A DNA stretch of 64,000 nt from Neurospora crassa OR74A (Eukaryota; Ascomycota; Sordariomycetes; Sordariales; Sordariaceae), in the NCBI RefSeq assembly GCF_000182925.2, contig NC_026507.1, positions 3,162,001 to 3,226,000 of the forward strand. The letters run 5' to 3'. The first letter of the stretch is position 1. Every line of letters begins with the position of its first letter. This document shows, one piece after another, positions 24,181 to 37,714 of the stretch. Made by a program: the position numbers and the translations under genes. Under the pieces are notes generated by a model. It was given only the letters and a program-made list of their open reading frames with translations. It was not told where the DNA came from and did not search any database.

Positions 24181-27100
24181 ATGTCTGGTACTAAAGGTTC
24201 CGCCCTAAGAGGTGTGCAAGCAACAGGCCGACGACTTGCGACAACACCGAGGTGCTGCCAGGTAAATATGTGGAACCCTCATGACTCTCCCACTCTTGGG
24301 TACCTTGTCGTCGCTGGCCACGAGCACTGACTGATGTCCCATGTTGTTGAACTGCAGCAGCTCCCCGCTTGGTCGTCCGCTTGCTCCTCTTCTTCGATAC
24401 CGGATGGTAGTTTCCGGAGACAGTCCACCGCTGCCGCTCTTGCTGGCGCCGGCGCCGAAGCCGAAAATGTCCTCCCCACCGGCTCTGCGGCTCCGGCCAA
24501 ACCCGCTCCGTCTGTCGCCGCCTCCACCACCTCGGCCGATCCGTCTGTGGTACTGTGGCACGCGACACGTGGGGGATTGAGTCGCCGTGAAAGACGACTT
24601 CAAGATGAGCCTCCGGTTCCTGGGGTTCAATTGCCCTTTGAGAAAAAGTTCACGCCGTTTTCGCCGACAAAAACACTTGCCATGTTCATCAGGCGCAAAG
24701 CTCGCAAATATCCACTCGAAAAGTGGTGTGTTCTCCGTGCTCTTGCCAGCAACAAGTCTCCTCGATTGCCCGGTTGTCTGGCACAGTTCATGTTCAAGCA
24801 GCGTGTAGCGCACTGGCGCAAGTCTCGAGTCTCCTTCTACCACCTTAGAGGACTTCCAAGCTACCTCGAAACAGAGCAAGAATGGGCAAGGCGCATAAAG
24901 CGTCTTGCAATGAAGGGATACAGCACCAGCGATCTCGAAGAATGGTCGTGGATCTTGGAAGGAAAAACTGGAGACGAAATCGTCCAGCGGTTCGTCTCTC
25001 GCGACACTTTCAAGCCATATTTTCTCATGAACATGGTCCTTGGGCGCGATAAAAGGATATTCCAAGCGGAGAGCCTCGCCGCCATCTTTGATTACATCTC
25101 CCGACATTACCTGGAACCGAGACAAAAACCTGAACAGAAACAAGTTGGTCCAGAATTTCGGTCAGACGTCTTCAAGATTATGATGTATCGACTCATGTGG
25201 CATTGCGCGGCCATATGGCCTGCTGCTCTGATCTCGGTTTCCCATCTCGTTGCGACATACCTCGAGACCTGCCACGTTGATGTCGGAGGTAACGACCCAG
25301 TGAGGTGGCAGAGAATAAGATGTCGGATCTTTAACAGCGCTCTGTGTGCGCTTGACAGGAGGACGCCCATCGCTCCTTACAAGCACATCCGTTACAACTG
25401 GGAAGCCCAGAAGGTCCTTCTCGCCGCGTCTGTCAGAATGAGACCTCACTTGCTGATTACCCAGAACGGCTACCGCTCCATAAGAAGGGTGTTGCTGGGG
25501 ATGAAGAAAACACCAGCAGAGGAAAAGGCCATGATTCGGTCGGCAAAGACCTGGCCACCATACCGTTTGTCGTGGGATGGAGTGGACGAGCAACGCGATC
25601 GTGAAGAGGATCTGAGCAGGAGTGCTAAAGCAGGAATTATGATGGTCGAAAACGGGTACCCCTCTCAGCCCATTGATGAGGCATTGACCAAGCTGGGTGG
25701 TTCATTGCCCGGCCGACAGCGCACAATCATGACCAGGACTGACGGACCACCCAAATGGAGCAGTCCCAACATGTTTGTCTACGCCACGTGGGTTACAGCC
25801 ATCCAGGCCACGCGCAACGTTAGGGAGGCCTGGACGGAGTTTCAGAGACCTCCTCGACCCAACCTCCAGCCTACTGCCGATGTGTATGCTGCCATGTTGG
25901 AAAAGCTGTTTGCAGAGCAAGTGCCGCCAGATAGTCCGCTGCTACCGGGTGACTCGCGACATTATGTCTTTCCAGTTCATGACGGTAACCTCAGCGCCTA
26001 TGAGATCTCGAGACTTACTCCCCCGTCTCCTGATGACTTGTATCGACAAATGCGGGAGCGCAATATCCGACCAAACGACCGTCTCCTCGAGCTTTTACTT
26101 CGAAACACCAACTCAATAGAGGTCGGGTTGCAATACATCCTGGACGGCGGGTACAGCGCGATTGCGAGACAAGCTTTGGTTGGGTGGTCCGAGGATGTTG
26201 AGCAGCTAAATACCCTCCCCGTTCGCGTCTTCGATGCGTGGATCAAGCTGTTGTGCAAAACGCACTCCAATTACCCCGACCCGGACCCTCAGTCGTTCTC
26301 CCATAACCATATCCCACTGGCTATCAAAATCACCAAGCTGTACCAACAGGGGAACGCAAGGGCTGCCCACCAGGACAAGCGGCCGTGGTACACGATCCTC
26401 CGAGCTTTGGCCACCGACAAATACATTGTGAGAGAGGGTGAAGGAACAACCCATCCACACTTGCATACGCTCAAGGTGTTTATGAAAGCGTATCGGCAGA
26501 CGGTATTCGCGAAAGGCCTGGATACCACCATCTTCGACCTACTGAGTCTCATGGTACGAAAGTCGACGGTTGCACTGGCATTTGAAACGAGGAAAGCGAT
26601 GGCTACAGCAACACCAACGGAGAAGTACGGAGATTTGAGAATGGTGCCAGTGATTCGGCTCGCTGCTCAAAAGCTCCATGCCACTTTCAAAGAGATGGTC
26701 AGGCCCGTTTCGGTCCCATCCAACGGCGGCGCATCAGCATGTTTCGAGCTCCCCACGTTACAGTACACGCTGACGGCGCCTCATATATTCCGGTATATGC
26801 AAGCTCTAGGATGTCTGGGCAACGCGCAACTGATGTTGAGCTTGGTAAACTGGGTGGTCGACTCTTGGTTAGACCCTCGAATATTGGAAAACGCAAGGGA
26901 GCCGGGCGAAAGCGAGTATAAGGTCCTGATGCAGACGTTTGCATATTTTATGGAGATGTGGCCTCATCTGCCAGTCAATGATTCGCTACAAACCATGCTG
27001 GTCAGAACGAGGCAAAAGCTCGAAGCACTCAGGCAGACACAAGGCTGCACTTGGCACCTCCCGGCAAGGAGAACGGACGGAGACGTAAAGGGTACGGATT

Positions 27101-27243
27101 ACGTCGTTGCTGCGCGTTGGCTCAACACGCAGGTACATACCGATACTTGGCTCAATAAACCGTCTCGAATTATTAGGAGAGTTAGGCAAGGAGTTTCTGG
27201 GGACACACAGAACCCTAAAGAAACCGGCATGGCTGAGTTTTGA
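24181..27243 (+). CDS. Large mitochondrial PPR-like protein
   Basis: Likely mitochondrial RNA-binding helical-repeat protein. I propose exons 24181-24261 and 24358-27243, giving 988 residues. The ATG at 24181 opens a typical presequence (MSGTKGSALRGVQATGRRLA) rich in Arg, Ser and Thr and free of acidic residues. It joins in phase across a 96-nt intron (donor GTAAAT, branch CTGAC, acceptor CTGCAG). A later ATG at 24334 in the intron would give a protein without this presequence. The body is alpha-helical and basic. One segment resembles pentatricopeptide pairs (VYAAMLEKLF ... DDLYRQMRERNIRPNDRLLELLL at about 590-660). I cannot name a specific orthologue; a role in mitochondrial mRNA processing or translation is inference. 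Confidence 0.75.
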
Positions 27244-28484
27244 AGCCGAAAACATGGAATAAACCGCGGAGGACAAGAGGCGATGGAATTACTCCCAACT
27301 CTAATTGAGTCATGCGGATACACAGTACGCTGGGAACAAGATACCCTAGATAGCAAGCGAGCGAGCAAGGAGCACTTTGGAATACCCGGTCTGCTAGGGT
27401 GTTTTTATTGGTGTTTAGTAAATTTGGGCTGAATAACTTGCATCGAGGCAGCGCCTTGAAAAGGTACAGATTGCTTATGGTAATGGACTGTTCTTGGAAC
27501 TGTTGAGAGTTGAATATGACATGTCGGCCTGAGTTCCGGTTTGGGTTCCGGGCGCACCGGTGCAACAGACCGGAGATAAGTGGGTCTTCGCCGGTCTTTG
27601 GTGGGTCCTGTTTGTGCGGTTGGAGAATCCGCAAACGGCAGGGACGTGGCATTTTGGATTGGGCAATTGATTTTGCTTGGCAGCTGTTTGGCCCACAGCT
27701 AACCCTCGTCACAACTTGAACCGTTGACGAAGAACCCACAGTCGCGGGACGCGTTCCTCACGAGGAAGTTCCGTTCGCTGCACACACATCCCAGTCGGAC
27801 GAGGAGCCACTCAGTCTTCTTCCACTGCAGTCTTGGGCACGCAAACCCGCAGTCCGCAACAGGAAGGAAGAGAGGGATTTGGTGGGCAAGGGAGGGGAAC
27901 AAAAAAAAAAAGAGAAAAATAAAAAAAAAAATAGAAAAAAGGATTCCATCCGATCCAAGTTCGTCGTTGTTTGCGGCGGTTTGCTGCTCCTCCTTTTTAC
28001 CACGGTCACTCTCCTTCTCGAGGCAACTCGCTTCCCTTTTACGCCCACGCGACAACCAAAATATCTGAACATCGATGGATATCTGACCACCACTGCTTTT
28101 ACGTATCGCATCACAACACCAACTCACACATATTAGAAACGATACGAACACAAAGACTTCTCTTATTGTCACTTTATTCTATACCCTTCTACAAACCGGC
28201 GGCGTTGCTCATACACGATCTGTTACTTTTCATCAATAAACGGGGATTGCTAGAATTTATCACAATTTTCTCACCTTATCGTCACCACCAACTCACCTCA
28301 CTTGAACATAAAATAATTCGAAAAATCCAATATCGCAACAAGTCGCCAAATGTCTGAGCCAAGACATCCCTGAATACCTCCCCTCCAGCCGGCTGTCTTT
28401 ATTCTTGTCACAGGTCCACCCTTGACCTCAACTTTGTCCTTGGCTTCGAGTAGAACTAAGCGCTAGTTCGTTATCAGCCAAGCC
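27244..28484. promoter_or_regulatory. dim-2 promoter and 5' leader region
   Basis: About 1.24 kb with no supported gene. It includes the 3' flank of the PPR-like gene, an A-rich block with A10-12 runs at about 27900-27940, and a pyrimidine-rich stretch to 28484. Short open frames on both strands at 27215-28172 have no recognisable features. Confidence 0.45.
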
Positions 28485-31400
28485 ATGGATTCGCCAGATC
28501 GCAGCCACGGGGGCATGTTCATCGACGTACCTGCCGAAACCATGGGCTTTCAAGAAGACTACTTGGACATGTTCGCGTCCGTTCTCAGCCAGGGTTTGGC
28601 TAAAGAAGGTGACTACGCTCACCATCAACCACTCCCGGCAGGCAAAGAGGAGTGTCTCGAGCCCATAGCGGTGGCAACGACCATCACCCCAAGCCCCGAC
28701 GACCCTCAACTTCAACTTCAACTCGAGCTCGAGCAGCAATTCCAAACCGAATCCGGTCTAAATGGCGTTGACCCCGCGCCCGCACCCGAGTCCGAAGACG
28801 AGGCGGATCTCCCTGATGGATTTTCAGATGAGAGCCCAGACGATGACTTTGTAGTCCAGCGTAGTAAGCACATTACGGTCGATCTACCAGTATCGACCCT
28901 GATAAACCCAAGGTCGACATTTCAAAGAATCGATGAAAACGATAATCTTGTACCGCCTCCGCAGTCAACACCTGAGCGCGTCGCTGTCGAGGATCTCCTG
29001 AAAGCCGCGAAGGCTGCTGGGAAGAATAAAGAAGATTACATCGAATTCGAGCTACACGACTTCAACTTCTACGTAAACTATGCTTACCACCCTCAAGAAA
29101 TGCGACCAATCCAGCTTGTAGCGACCAAGGTGCTGCACGACAAGTATTACTTTGACGGAGTGCTGAAATATGGCAATACCAAGCACTACGTCACGGGCAT
29201 GCAAGTGCTTGAGCTGCCTGTTGGCAACTACGGTGCGTCTCTGCACAGCGTCAAGGGCCAGATCTGGGTTCGATCCAAGCACAATGCTAAGAAGGAGATT
29301 TACTACCTCCTCAAGAAGCCCGCATTCGAGTACCAAAGATATTACCAGCCATTTCTTTGGATTGCAGACCTCGGGAAACATGTGGTTGACTATTGCACCC
29401 GCATGGTGGAGAGGAAGCGCGAGGTCACCCTTGGCTGCTTCAAGAGCGACTTCATCCAGTGGGCTTCCAAGGCGCATGGGAAGTCAAAGGCTTTCCAGAA
29501 CTGGCGGGCGCAGCATCCTAGTGACGATTTCCGGACTTCGGTTGCCGCCAACATCGGGTACATCTGGAAGGAGATCAATGGCGTGGCAGGCGCCAAGAGG
29601 GCAGCGGGAGACCAACTTTTCCGGGAACTCATGATCGTGAAGCCGGGTCAGTATTTCAGACAGGAGGTTCCTCCAGGGCCGGTAGTCACCGAAGGCGATC
29701 GAACTGTTGCGGCTACCATCGTCACTCCCTACATCAAGGAGTGCTTTGGTCACATGATTCTTGGAAAGGTGTTGCGTCTGGCAGGGGAGGACGCCGAAAA
29801 GGAGAAGGAAGTCAAGCTCGCAAAGCGTCTCAAGATAGAAAACAAAAATGCCACCAAGGCCGACACCAAGGACGATATGAAGAATGATACCGCGACAGAA
29901 AGTCTGCCGACACCACTTCGGTCCTTGCCAGTTCAAGTGCTAGAGGCCACACCCATTGAGTCGGACATCGTATCCATTGTATCCTCGGATCTTCCTCCGT
30001 CAGAAAACAACCCACCGCCTTTGACGAACGGGAGCGTGAAGCCTAAAGCAAAAGCAAACCCAAAACCAAAACCGAGCACCCAACCACTCCATGCAGCCCA
30101 CGTCAAATATTTGAGCCAGGAACTCGTCAACAAGATCAAGGTCGGGGATGTCATTTCAACACCCCGAGATGACAGTTCAAACACGGACACCAAATGGAAA
30201 CCAACGGACACGGATGATCACAGGTGGTTTGGCCTTGTTCAAAGAGTACATACCGCCAAGACCAAAAGTAGCGGCCGTGGCCTTAATTCAAAGAGTTTCG
30301 ACGTCATCTGGTTTTATCGACCAGAAGACACGCCATGCTGTGCCATGAAATACAAGTGGCGCAACGAACTCTTCCTTTCCAACCATTGCACGTGCCAGGA
30401 AGGCCATCACGCCCGAGTCAAGGGCAACGAAGTGCTTGCGGTCCACCCGGTGGACTGGTTCGGCACTCCGGAAAGTAACAAGGGGGAATTTTTCGTTAGG
30501 CAATTATATGAGAGCGAGCAACGGCGTTGGATCACATTGCAGAAAGATCATTTGACTTGCTATCATAATCAGCCTCCGAAACCGCCCACAGCTCCCTATA
30601 AGCCTGGAGATACGGTTCTCGCGACGCTTTCTCCTTCTGACAAGTTTTCGGATCCTTACGAAGTCGTTGAATACTTTACGCAAGGGGAGAAAGAGACGGC
30701 ATTCGTGCGGCTCAGAAAGCTGTTGCGACGACGAAAGGTCGATCGCCAAGATGCGCCAGCCAACGAGCTGGTCTATACCGAAGATTTGGTGGATGTTCGG
30801 GCCGAGAGAATTGTAGGCAAGTGCATTATGAGATGCTTTCGCCCGGATGAGCGAGTCCCAAGTCCATACGACAGAGGAGGAACGGGGAACATGTTCTTCA
30901 TCACCCATAGGCAAGATCATGGGAGATGCGTTCCTCTTGACACGTTGCCACCCACTTTGCGTCAGGGATTCAACCCCTTGGGGAATCTTGGCAAGCCAAA
31001 GTTGAGGGGAATGGATCTATACTGCGGCGGTGGTAACTTTGGACGAGGCCTAGAAGAGGGCGGTGTTGTTGAGATGCGCTGGGCCAACGATATCTGGGAC
31101 AAGGCCATCCATACCTACATGGCCAATACCCCGGATCCGAACAAGACTAACCCTTTTCTCGGCTCTGTGGACGACCTCCTCCGCCTTGCCCTGGAGGTAT
31201 GTCCCCTCTCGTTCCAAAAGAACTTGACTAGTATAGGCCATTCTCACTAACATCTATTAGGGTAAATTCTCCGACAACGTGCCCAGGCCCGGTGAAGTCG
31301 ACTTCATTGCCGCCGGTAGCCCTTGTCCCGGGTTCTCACTGCTCACTCAAGACAAAAAGGTTCTCAACCAAGTCAAGAATCAATCTCTGGTAGCCTCCTT

Positions 31401-32913
31401 CGCCTCCTTTGTCGATTTCTACCGACCCAAGTATGGCGTCCTCGAAAACGTGTCGGGCATTGTGCAGACGTTTGTGAACCGGAAGCAAGATGTCCTTTCA
31501 CAGCTGTTTTGCGCACTTGTTGGCATGGGCTATCAGGCCCAGCTGATCCTCGGAGACGCTTGGGCTCACGGTGCCCCCCAAAGCCGTGAGCGCGTGTTCT
31601 TGTACTTTGCGGCTCCTGGTCTCCCTCTTCCGGACCCGCCGCTACCATCTCACTCCCATTACAGAGTCAAGAACCGCAATATCGGTTTTCTCTGTAATGG
31701 GGAATCATATGTTCAAAGAAGCTTCATCCCCACTGCCTTCAAGTTCGTCAGCGCCGGCGAAGGCACCGCCGACCTACCCAAAATCGGGGACGGCAAGCCG
31801 GACGCCTGTGTCCGGTTCCCGGATCATCGGTTGGCGTCGGGAATCACGCCCTACATTCGTGCCCAGTATGCCTGCATTCCCACCCACCCATATGGCATGA
31901 ACTTCATCAAGGCCTGGAACAACGGGAACGGGGTGATGAGCAAGAGCGACAGGGATTTGTTCCCTAGTGAAGGCAAGACCCGTACAAGCGACGCATCCGT
32001 GGGCTGGAAAAGGCTCAATCCCAAGACGTTGTTCCCTACCGTCACGACGACTTCTAATCCCAGTGATGCGCGCATGGGACCTGGGTTGCACTGGGATGAA
32101 GACCGGCCGTATACGGTGCAGGAAATGCGTCGGGCGCAAGGGTATCTCGATGAGGAGGTGTTGGTGGGACGGACGACAGACCAGTGGAAGCTGGTCGGCA
32201 ATTCGGTGTCTAGGCATATGGCGTTGGCTATTGGGTTGAAGTTTCGGGAGGCGTGGCTGGGGACGTTGTATGACGAGAGCGCTGTCGTTGCTACGGCTAC
32301 TGCTACTGCTACTACTGCCGCTGCTGTTGGTGTTACGGTACCGGTTATGGAAGAGCCGGGGATTGGCACGACGGAGTCTTCGAGGCCGTCGAGATCGCCT
32401 GTTCATACTGCGGTTGACCTCGACGACTCGAAGAGCGAAAGATCGAGGAGTACCACGCCAGCAACGGTACTTTCGACCTCTTCGGCCGCCGGCGATGGGT
32501 CGGCGAATGCAGCAGGGTTGGAGGATGACGATAACGACGACATGGAGATGATGGAGGTGACGAGGAAAAGAAGTTCACCTGCTGTCGATGAGGAGGGAAT
32601 GCGACCTAGTAAGGTGCAGAAGGTGGAAGTCACAGTGGCTTCACCAGCATCTAGGAGGTCATCCAGACAAGCATCCAGGAACCCAACCGCCTCCCCATCA
32701 TCCAAGGCCAGCAAGGCCACAACCCACGAAGCTCCAGCGCCAGAGGAGCTCGAATCAGACGCCGAGTCCTACTCTGAGACGTACGATAAGGAGGGGTTCG
32801 ATGGTGACTACCACAGTGGCCATGAGGATCAGTATTCGGAGGAGGACGAAGAGGAAGAATACGCGGAACCGGAAACGATGACGGTCAACGGCATGACGAT
32901 TGTCAAGTTGTAG
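28485..32913 (+). CDS. dim-2: DNA (cytosine-5) methyltransferase DIM-2
   Basis: Nuclear enzyme responsible for DNA methylation in Neurospora, known to be directed by HP1 bound to H3K9me3 at RIP-mutated repeats. Exons 28485-31196 and 31261-32913 give 1454 residues. The N-terminal 500 residues are acidic, then include a conserved globular part. Two BAH-like regions lie at about 530-830 (WFGLVQRVH..., then DTVLATLSPSD...). The methyltransferase core follows: motif I LYCGGGNFGRGLEEGG near 842, motif IV with catalytic Cys926 in AAGSPCPGFS, motif VI GVLENVSGI, motif VIII-like PQSRERVFLYFAAPG, and motif X GNSVSRHMALAIGL. The tail after about 1260 is Ser-rich then very acidic. The 64-nt intron falls between motif I and motif IV. 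All core motifs are intact, so the enzyme looks functional. Confidence 0.97.
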
Positions 32914-35287
32914 TGCGACGAGGTAACGCCATGTCCGGGGCCGTGGGAGTCGTGGGTGGCTTGACGGTTCTGCTGTTGCTGTTGTGAGTGCTTGTTCCGG
33001 AGGCATGGATGAGTGCGGACAGAGGAGCAGGGAATCAGCAGATGATGGATGAGTAGAGGTATGGGATAAGAGTGTAAGGGAGAGCATGTGCATGGTGTGT
33101 TTGGAAAGCAGCCGTGTGGATGAAGTTGTGAACAAAAAGAAGAAGAGATACAATGTAAATCATCAATTGCATGATTTCACAGCATCATTCAAGTAGATGT
33201 TTGGCATGGGCGCTGCTGGATGGCAAGCATTCATTCAGATGGGAGTCTTGGGCGAAACCGTACAAAAACTCAATCTATTGCTGGCGCCGGTTCCCACATC
33301 GAAAATTGTTCATGTCTTGGTTGGATAACCATCAGCATCATCATCATCATCATCACCTGGAAGGGGGAAAAAACAACAGAGGAAAGAAGGCAACGGATGC
33401 ATCACGGATTTATCATCTCATCCAGATGGTTGCCGGTCTTGTATATTACCATACCTAGATAGACCATTTAAGCCAACATCAACTCTACAACATATATGCG
33501 CCGAGAGGAGATATCAAAAACCTGTAATTTGGAAAATCTTCAAATCTTCCTCATCAAGCGCCGCTACACAGGCCTGCAAGAGCGGGTGTCCGTCCGGTGA
33601 GCGGCAAGCAAGCAAAAGTATTGACGTTACATCCGCATCCGCATCCGCCCAACCCCAATGCAGGGGTTTTGTCCTCGATCCAAAAAAGAGCCTCAGGAAC
33701 ACCCCCGTCAGCTGAGAATGATTGGCCCTGAATCGCGGGCGGCTGGAACCCGTTTTGGCGGTTCGAAGCTGGCTCAACCAATGAGGTTCGTGAAATGAGA
33801 GAAAATGCTTATTTTGGGAAACAAAGGGGGGGGAGGAGAAAGACAAGGGGACTTTCGTTGGTTGATGATTTTCTTCTTTTTAACTCCCCAGTGAGTGACG
33901 GACGGTGAACGACCACCAGTCACTCGCTGATCCCGTGTCCCCCTACCTAGTCGAAGTCAAAGAACGCTTGGCCATGAAGCGCCCAAAAAGGACACTTAGA
34001 GAGAGCTGACTCGATACGAGTCATATGCGCGGAGAACCTGACTGACGAGGAATGAGGGCGTCTTTGTTAGCAGGGCATCCAGTGAGCAAAGGGCATGCCT
34101 ATCTCCCCACGGCCAAGTTGTGTGCCTGGATCGATATGCCGAGCAAGTGGATATTCACCTAGTGTACAGTATTGACTTCGCCAAAGACGACCAACGACGA
34201 CTCACAGTGACTGGGCCGCCAGTCGAACGAAAAAGTCTAGGCACTTTTTCTTCCATGCGGTACTACATACGCTTTCCCCCCTCCCCATGTCCATATCCAT
34301 GGCATATACCGGATAATTAATCACGATGCTTGGCTGGTCGAGAAAGTTGGCCGCCGGCTATCCAGTGATTTCACGATGCTGCGCAGCGTCTCTTACCATG
34401 CCTACATACACCCATGCCCAAGTCTCTGGGCAACCCGATCCAAAAGGACAATCAAGACTAGGGGGCCTGGAGAGATTCTCATAGGGCGGCGGCTTTGTCG
34501 GAAGAGGAATGGTGCGTGGGTTTCGTGACGCGACATTACCTGTCATCGCATCTTGCATCGAGGACCATGTGGTTTTTTCCTGGAGCTAGCTAGCTACATA
34601 GCTAGCCCAACGAAGAAGAGGCACCTTTTGGGGCGGCTTGGAGTTGGGCTAGGGACTGGCTCATGATATCTTCTCTGCTTTGAAGTTTCTCTCTCTTCTT
34701 CTTCTCCCTCTTCTCTCCCCATATTTTCTTCATTCTCTGGTTCTGACTTTTGGTTTCTGGAACTTGATCATCTTTTTCTGTTTCTATCAGTTCTCTCCTT
34801 TCCTTCACTCGTCATTACTCATCATCGGCGTCTGTTTTCACTATACAAGCGTTTACTTCCGTTGTCCCCACACATTCGACTTCCATATTGTTTGGAAATT
34901 TAACCGCCCACCACACACATTACAAATCATATCGGATCCCGTTGGCAAAAGGGAGTAGTAACACAAAGAAAGCAATTGATCTCCTTTCGTCAAGTCTACC
35001 ACCGCTTCCACGAGATCATCCGTCCTTCGCCCGCCTTACGCCTTCAGGAACAACCGAAGGGGCATCTTGGTCCTACCCGACTGGTCGGTGTCGATCAATT
35101 CGATTCTCTCACTTTTACACCATAATTTCACTCAACGGAGGATAAACAAGCAAACTTGGGATTCAGTTCCGTTTTCATCTTTCCTCAAACCTTGCGCGGG
35201 TACTCCGGGTCTCAGACCATCGGTTACACCCGTACACGCATATACAACCACTCGAGCATCACAACAACACCAACAACCACCAACGAA
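32914..35287. promoter_or_regulatory. 2.4-kb dim-2 3' flank and promoter of the CBM19-like gene
   Basis: No gene is supported. It holds a (CAT)n run at about 33333-33355 and a GCATCC-type short repeat near 33628-33648. A palindromic GCTAGC cluster lies at about 34584-34605. A long pyrimidine-rich leader region covers about 34680-35150. A 110-codon minus-strand frame at 33514-33846 is noted but not accepted. Confidence 0.4.
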
Positions 35288-37714
35288 ATGCGACCTGCCA
35301 CAACAATACTGGGTCTTGTCGGCCTCTTGACAACTGCTGCTGAGGCTGGTCCTCTCAGGAGTCGTGAGGCACGGAGGCAGGCGGCGTGGCAGAAAAGGCA
35401 TGATGAGGATGGGACGACGACAACGACATTAGCAGAGGGCGGCGGTGGATCGACGACGATTGTGGTATCTTACACAATACCAGGGTTTATTGGAGTTACA
35501 ACGGACTTTCCGAGTGACTTTGGAAAGTCTTCGACATCGACATTGACATCGACGGGGGCGGCTGTGGCTAGCAGTAGTGGTGTGGCAGGCGCGCCTGGGG
35601 GAGGAGTGTTTGTGACGGTATCAGGTTCCGCGAGCTCATCGTCAGCGGCAGCAACATCATCATCCGCTCTAGCATCGAACACTCAACAACCAAACGAACC
35701 CGCCGTCACCAGCAGCAACATCCTGAACGACCTCCCCACCGCCGTGACCGGCGCCCTCCCCTCCGCCACCACCACCGTCTCCCCCGAGATCTACGCCAAG
35801 AACCTCGCCGACGCCCGCCGCTACAACGAGCAGTTCGCCAGTCTCACCAAGGACACCACCTGCACACCCGGCCAGGCCGCTTGTGTGCAGGGTGGTCGTG
35901 CCTACTGCAATGCCCAGGGCAAGTTCAACGTGGCTCAGTGCGCCAGTGGCAAGAAGTGCTTCGTCATGCCCATGACCACCGTCCAAGGCGTGGTGATTGA
36001 TTGCTACGAGCCGGATGAGGCGGCAAAGGTTTTGGGGTCTGTTGCTGCTCCCATCGGAGGAAGTAGTAGTAGTGGAGCAGGAGGAGGAGGAGGCGAGGTA
36101 GAGGTCACGCAGACAGTGGTGGTTACGCAATCTGCCGGCACGACGACCATGACGGTGCCTCCTCCTTATGGATCTGAGAGCAGTTCTGCTACGCAGAGCG
36201 TCGGTCCGGTGACAGTGACTGTTACCGTTGTTGAGCCTCCTCCTCCTGGAGGAGTACCTTTATCGTCGTCGAGCGCTATCACTACTTCTGCAGCAGCTTC
36301 ATCGGTCATTGCCGCCCCCATGCCGCCTACGACGAGCTCTGCGATCATATCTTCATCGAGTGTTATTGCGGTCCAGCCTCCCGTTTCTTCGTCCGCTTCG
36401 GTCACTTCGTCCTCTTTGGCGAGCTTGCCTCTCACGACTACCACTGACAGCAGCAAGACACTCATTACGGTGACTGCTACTGTCACGGATGGCGGCAACA
36501 CCTATCCGATCACTTTCACCATAGATCCTAGCTCAGCACATCCGGCTGTGTCGTCTGTAGCTACGACTTCATCTTCCTCTTTTCCTTCCGTCAGCAGCTC
36601 CGAGCCCACCTTGAGCTTTAGCTCCGTCATTAGTATGCCTCTAGTCTCCTCGAGCAGCATTCTTTCGTCGACCGCCAGCGTCTCTTCGACCATTAGCAGT
36701 AGTAAGCCCCCCCTCCTATCACCACCACTCCCCCCTTCTCCACCATACTACCCCCAACACTCGTTCCACGACATTTCCTAACCATAGGTTTTCTACATTA
36801 CAGGCTCTTCACTCTCAGCCCCATCTTCAGCTCCTGCTCCCGTGGCCACTACCACCAGCGTCGTTACCAGCAGCAGCAGCAGCATCACCACAACCAGCGC
36901 ACCCATCATTACCAGCAGCGCCGAAAGCAGCGCCGCGTCTTCCAGCAGCACCACCGACGACGACCCGCTCATAATCATCCCGGTCACCGGCACCGTGACC
37001 GACTTGCTCTCTTACGATGCCTTTGAAGCTCCCACTCAATCCATCGATGTTCCTTCCGCTCCTTCCGCCCCTTCTGCTCCCTCTGCTCCCACGGGCATTG
37101 TCCCCGGCAACGGCCTCATCAAAGCAGCCGCCAAAGTCACCGTCACCGCCGCCCCTACTGCTGCTGCTGCTGCTATTTCTCTCGACCCCCAACAACAAGC
37201 ATCAGAAGCATCAGAAGCACAATACTGGGCAACAGTCGACCGCCTGTTCAAACCCCCTCAGTACCAGTACTCCCCCGGCCACAAGAACGAGTTGAATGTA
37301 TATGGCAACAACAACAATGTCAAGTTAGCCGCTGCTTCTGTTTCTGCCAGTACTTCTGACGCCGCTAGTGCTGCTAGTGCTGCCAGTCAAAGTAGTAGCG
37401 CAGTAACAGTTTCTGTTGTCTCGGTGACTGTCACCGAGACAGCTACAGCTACGCAGATAGCTACGCAGACGCAAGAAGCAAAGGTGGTGGTCCAGACGGT
37501 TACCGCAACCGCAACCGCAACCTCCACCGCAACAATAACAACAAAGGAAACGGCTACGGTTACTGAGACGAAAAAGGAGGTTTCGACGGTTAGGGTGACG
37601 GATACGCTGATTCATAATGAGATGACGACTGTTACGGAGACGCAGACGCAGACGGTCACGGCAACGAAGACGATGACGGTGGATGGGCCGGCGGTTGGTA
37701 CTGCTGCTGCGTAA
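35288..37714 (+). CDS. Secreted Ser/Thr-rich mucin-like protein with a CBM19-like cysteine domain
   Basis: Probable extracellular or cell-wall protein. Exons 35288-36701 and 36804-37714 give 774 residues. Residues 1-20 (MRPATTILGLVGLLTTAAEA) form a signal peptide; basic residues and a KR site follow at about 35-40. Residues about 190-240 form a compact six-cysteine domain (CTPGQAAC, AYCN, AQCASGKKC, DCYEP) resembling CBM19 chitin-binding modules. The rest is Ser/Thr/Val-rich with many TVTVT-type repeats, ideal for O-mannosylation. No C-terminal hydrophobic GPI signal is present, since the protein ends GPAVGTAAA. The intron (36702-36803) has donor GTAAGC and two possible acceptors; only the one ending at 36803 keeps frame. 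Chitin binding is inference. Confidence 0.78.

Noticed and set aside
33514-33846. 110-codon minus-strand frame with a plausible-looking end (ALDEEDLKIFQ)
   Set aside because: No splice context, no recognised domain, and part of it is a GCATCC-type short repeat.
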